This document shows, one piece after another, positions 62,775-64,000 of a DNA stretch of 64,000 nucleotides (within the stretch, counting starts at the first letter, position 1; the number at the start of each line of letters is the position of its first letter). This DNA is from a virus, in IMG/VR virus record IMGVR_UViG_3300038468_000223, positions 41,512-105,511 of that record. The stretch is one strand, 5' to 3'. The notes under the pieces are model-generated. The model did no database searches and was not told where the DNA came from. It worked only from the letters and a program-made list of their open reading frames with translations. A program made the position numbers and the translations under genes.

Positions 62775-63205
62775 GGCTTCGGTCGCTCCACGTCGATGCC
62801 GAGCCGGAAGGAGGCCTCGCGGACGCGCTGGTCGTCGCGGTAGGTCTCGCCGTAGACGACCCGCTTGACGCCGGCGTTCGCCAGCATCTTGAAGCACGCC
62901 CAGCACGGGAAGTGCGTCACGTACGCCGTGGCCCCCTCGACGCGGTTGCCGACGCGCGCGGCGGCGACGACCGCGTTCACCTCGGCGTGGATGGTGCGCA
63001 CGCAGTGGTTGTCGACGACGTCGTGGCCCACGACGTCGCAGTGCGGCTCGCCCCGGATGCTGCCGTTGTAGCCCGTCGCCACGATGCTGTGGGTGTCCGG
63101 CTGGACCAGGACGCACCCGACGTGGGCGCGGTCGCAGGTCGCGCGCGAGGACACCTCGTGCGCGATCTTCAGGAAGTACTCGTCCCAGCTCGCTCGCTTC
63201 TCCAT
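62771..63205 (-). CDS. Deoxycytidylate (dCMP) deaminase
   Basis: 144 residues. Zinc site TIHAEVNAVVAAA (H-A-E, catalytic Glu) and FPCWACFKMLANAG (P-C-x-x-C), with GCVLVQPDTHSIVATGYNGS upstream as in dCMP deaminases. It converts dCMP to dUMP, the substrate of the ThyX at 15.6-17.1 kb. Start chosen at ATG 63205 with GAGGAG about 8 nt upstream; a GTG at 63214 would add three residues and overlap the preceding stop. Confidence 0.85.
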   Translation of the reverse strand: MEKRASWDEYFLKIAHEVSSRATCDRAHVGCVLVQPDTHSIVATGYNGSIRGEPHCDVVGHDVVDNHCVRTIHAEVNAVVAAARVGNRVEGATAYVTHFPCWACFKMLANAGVKRVVYGETYRDDQRVREASFRLGIDVERPKP

Positions 63206-63210
63206 CCCCC

Positions 63211-63543
63211 TCACTCCTCGACTTCCTCTTCTTCTTCCTCTTCGGCCTCCTCCTCCTCCTCCTCCTCCTCCTCCTCCTCCTCCTCCTCCTCCTCGGCCCC
63301 CTCTTCGGCGGCGCCCTCCTCCTCCTCCTCCTCCTCTTCCTCTTCTTCCGGCGCCGACGCCTCGGCCCAGCGCTTCGGCAGCTCACCGCCGTCCTTGAGG
63401 TGCTTGTCGAGGTCGAGGACGAGCTGCGCCAGCTCCGCGCAGTCGTCGGGATCCAGCTCCTCCTCGCTGAGGATGTGGCGCGCGAAGTGGCGCTGCAGGC
63501 GGAGGTTGCGATCGGGGGTCAGCTCTGGGTTTCGTCGACTCAT
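63211..63543 (-). CDS. Small protein with poly-Glu tail
   Basis: 110 residues. A charged helical N-terminal domain of about 65 residues (RHFARHILSEEELDPDDCAE), then about 40 residues that are almost all Glu with a few Ala/Gly. Encoded by GAG repeats. An operator-like palindrome abuts its ATG. DNA mimicry or partner recruitment is conceivable. Confidence 0.55.
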   Translation of the reverse strand: MSRRNPELTPDRNLRLQRHFARHILSEEELDPDDCAELAQLVLDLDKHLKDGGELPKRWAEASAPEEEEEEEEEEEGAAEEGAEEEEEEEEEEEEEEEEAEEEEEEEVEE

Positions 63544-63563
63544 TGTTGGACGAGTGTACAGCA
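63544..63563. promoter_or_regulatory. 20-bp operator-like palindrome, site 5
   Basis: Arms TGTTGGAC and GTACAGCA around GAGT, between the divergent poly-Glu and muramidase genes. It directly abuts the minus-strand ATG; on that strand it contains TACACT, a possible -10. Confidence 0.65.
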
Positions 63564-63585
63564 AGAGCGTGCGGGAGCCCAATGG

Positions 63586-63591
63586 TAGACT
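63586..63591 (+). promoter_or_regulatory. -10-like box 6 nt before ATG
   Basis: TAGACT, GAGCGC, then the ATG at 63598. Confidence 0.4.
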
Positions 63592-63597
63592 GAGCGC

Positions 63598-64000
63598 ATG
63601 AAGCTCTGTCCCGCAGGAGCGACCGTCGAGGGCATCGACGTCTCCGTGTACCAAGGGAAAATCGACTGGTCGGCGGTCCGGCGCTCGGGGCGCGCGTTCG
63701 CCTTCATCCGCGTGAGCGACGGCCTGCACCATCTCGACGCGCTGTTCGAGCAGAACTGGAAGGGGGCGAGGGACGCCGGCCTGCTTGTCGGGGCCTACCA
63801 ATTCTTCCGTCCGAGCCAGGACGGCGCCGCGCAGGCGAAGCTCCTGCTTGACAGGGTCGGGCGGGTGGGCGGGCCCGACCTGCCGAGCGTGCTCGACGCG
63901 GAGGAGGGCGACGGGCGCCCCGGCATCGAGATCGTCACCGCCTGCAGGGCGTGGCTCGACGTGGTCGCGGCGGCCGAGCACCGGACGCCGATCGTCTACA
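63598..64000 (+). CDS. GH25 muramidase (lysozyme), C-terminus outside window
   Basis: First ~134 residues. GIDVSVYQGKIDWSAVRRSG, FAFIRVSDG, VGAYQFFRPSQD and LPSVLDAEEGDG follow the GH25 family order, with the D...D-x-E catalytic residues present. It cleaves beta-1,4 bonds between MurNAc and GlcNAc, probably as endolysin. No signal peptide, so it would need a holin. The start has a -10-like box 6 nt upstream and no Shine-Dalgarno sequence. Confidence 0.8.
   Translation, partial: MKLCPAGATVEGIDVSVYQGKIDWSAVRRSGRAFAFIRVSDGLHHLDALFEQNWKGARDAGLLVGAYQFFRPSQDGAAQAKLLLDRVGRVGGPDLPSVLDAEEGDGRPGIEIVTACRAWLDVVAAAEHRTPIVY

Noticed and set aside
62388-63386. Arg-rich N-terminal extension of the coiled-coil protein across the deaminase and poly-Glu genes
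   Set aside because: The extension is a low-complexity shadow of the GAG-repeat region; the GTGA-coupled start at 62774 fits the operon.
1-64000. CRISPR array
   Set aside because: No regularly spaced direct repeats with unique spacers were seen; the repeats present are dispersed, coding or iteron-like.
1-64000. Stop-codon recoding of the genome
   Set aside because: TGA, TAG and TAA all act as normal stops with tight overlaps to following starts, and no in-frame stops are needed in long genes.

Overview
The window is one contiguous, gene-dense, high-GC stretch of a large double-stranded DNA bacteriophage. The evidence is a nearly complete nucleotide-metabolism and replication set, an array of about 33 tRNA genes, cell-wall lytic enzymes, a putative capsid locus, and tightly packed genes that overlap by ATGA or GTGA. 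The host is not identifiable. High GC, Shine-Dalgarno sites mixed with apparently leaderless starts, and several lipoproteins with lipoboxes point to a high-GC bacterium. No terminase, portal, tape-measure, sheath or tube gene was recognised in these 64 kb.

Layout. 1-7.1 kb (minus strand): a membrane-anchored protein running off the left edge, two odd tRNA genes, a Pth2-type peptidyl-tRNA hydrolase, a transglycosylase-like lipoprotein, many small proteins, a SET-domain protein, a RecB/Cas4-like nuclease and a tandem ribbon-helix-helix protein. 7.1-8.7 kb (plus): a RepA-like RecA-fold ATPase and small genes. 8.7-9.5 kb: a non-coding region with seven TGCA-N3-TGCA elements, a structured transcript with a strong terminator, an operator-like palindrome and a promoter; this is the best replication-origin candidate. 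9.5-22.5 kb: Sak4-like ATPase, DUF669-like ssDNA-binding protein, PrimPol, MazG-like enzyme, two DnaQ-like exonucleases, an Acb2-like anti-CBASS candidate, ThyX, dNMP kinase, HD hydrolase, RyR-domain protein, SF1 helicase and a GroES-like protein. 22.5-26 kb: two paralogous large beta-rich surface proteins. 26-32.3 kb: small genes, a 1076-residue DUF4326-SLOG-UDG-exonuclease-PolA fusion and a RadC-like protein.

32.3-56.3 kb is a structural region. It holds a putative major capsid protein followed by a terminator, two further capsid-like proteins, and more than a dozen proteins with one or two transmembrane segments, several of which share recurring soluble modules. It also contains a transglutaminase-like protein split by a mini-intein, an H1-like basic protein, a chagasin-like (I42) domain and a papain-like peptidase. 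This is compatible with a membrane-containing virion, which is an inference. 56.3-61.0 kb is the tRNA array, interrupted by two HNH genes. 61.0-63.5 kb (minus) carries two more membrane proteins, a coiled-coil zinc protein, a dCMP deaminase and a poly-Glu protein. A GH25 muramidase runs off the right edge.

How it fits together: the replication module combines a RepA-like ATPase, PrimPol, PolA, SF1 helicase and a Sak4/SSB pair. MazG-like, HD, dNMP kinase, ThyX and dCMP deaminase enzymes supply dNTPs. The tRNA array and Pth2 support translation. Regulation visible in the DNA includes five copies of a 20-bp palindrome at gene starts, seven genes with a -10 box exactly 6 nt before ATG, and a dispersed 18-bp repeat near gene ends.
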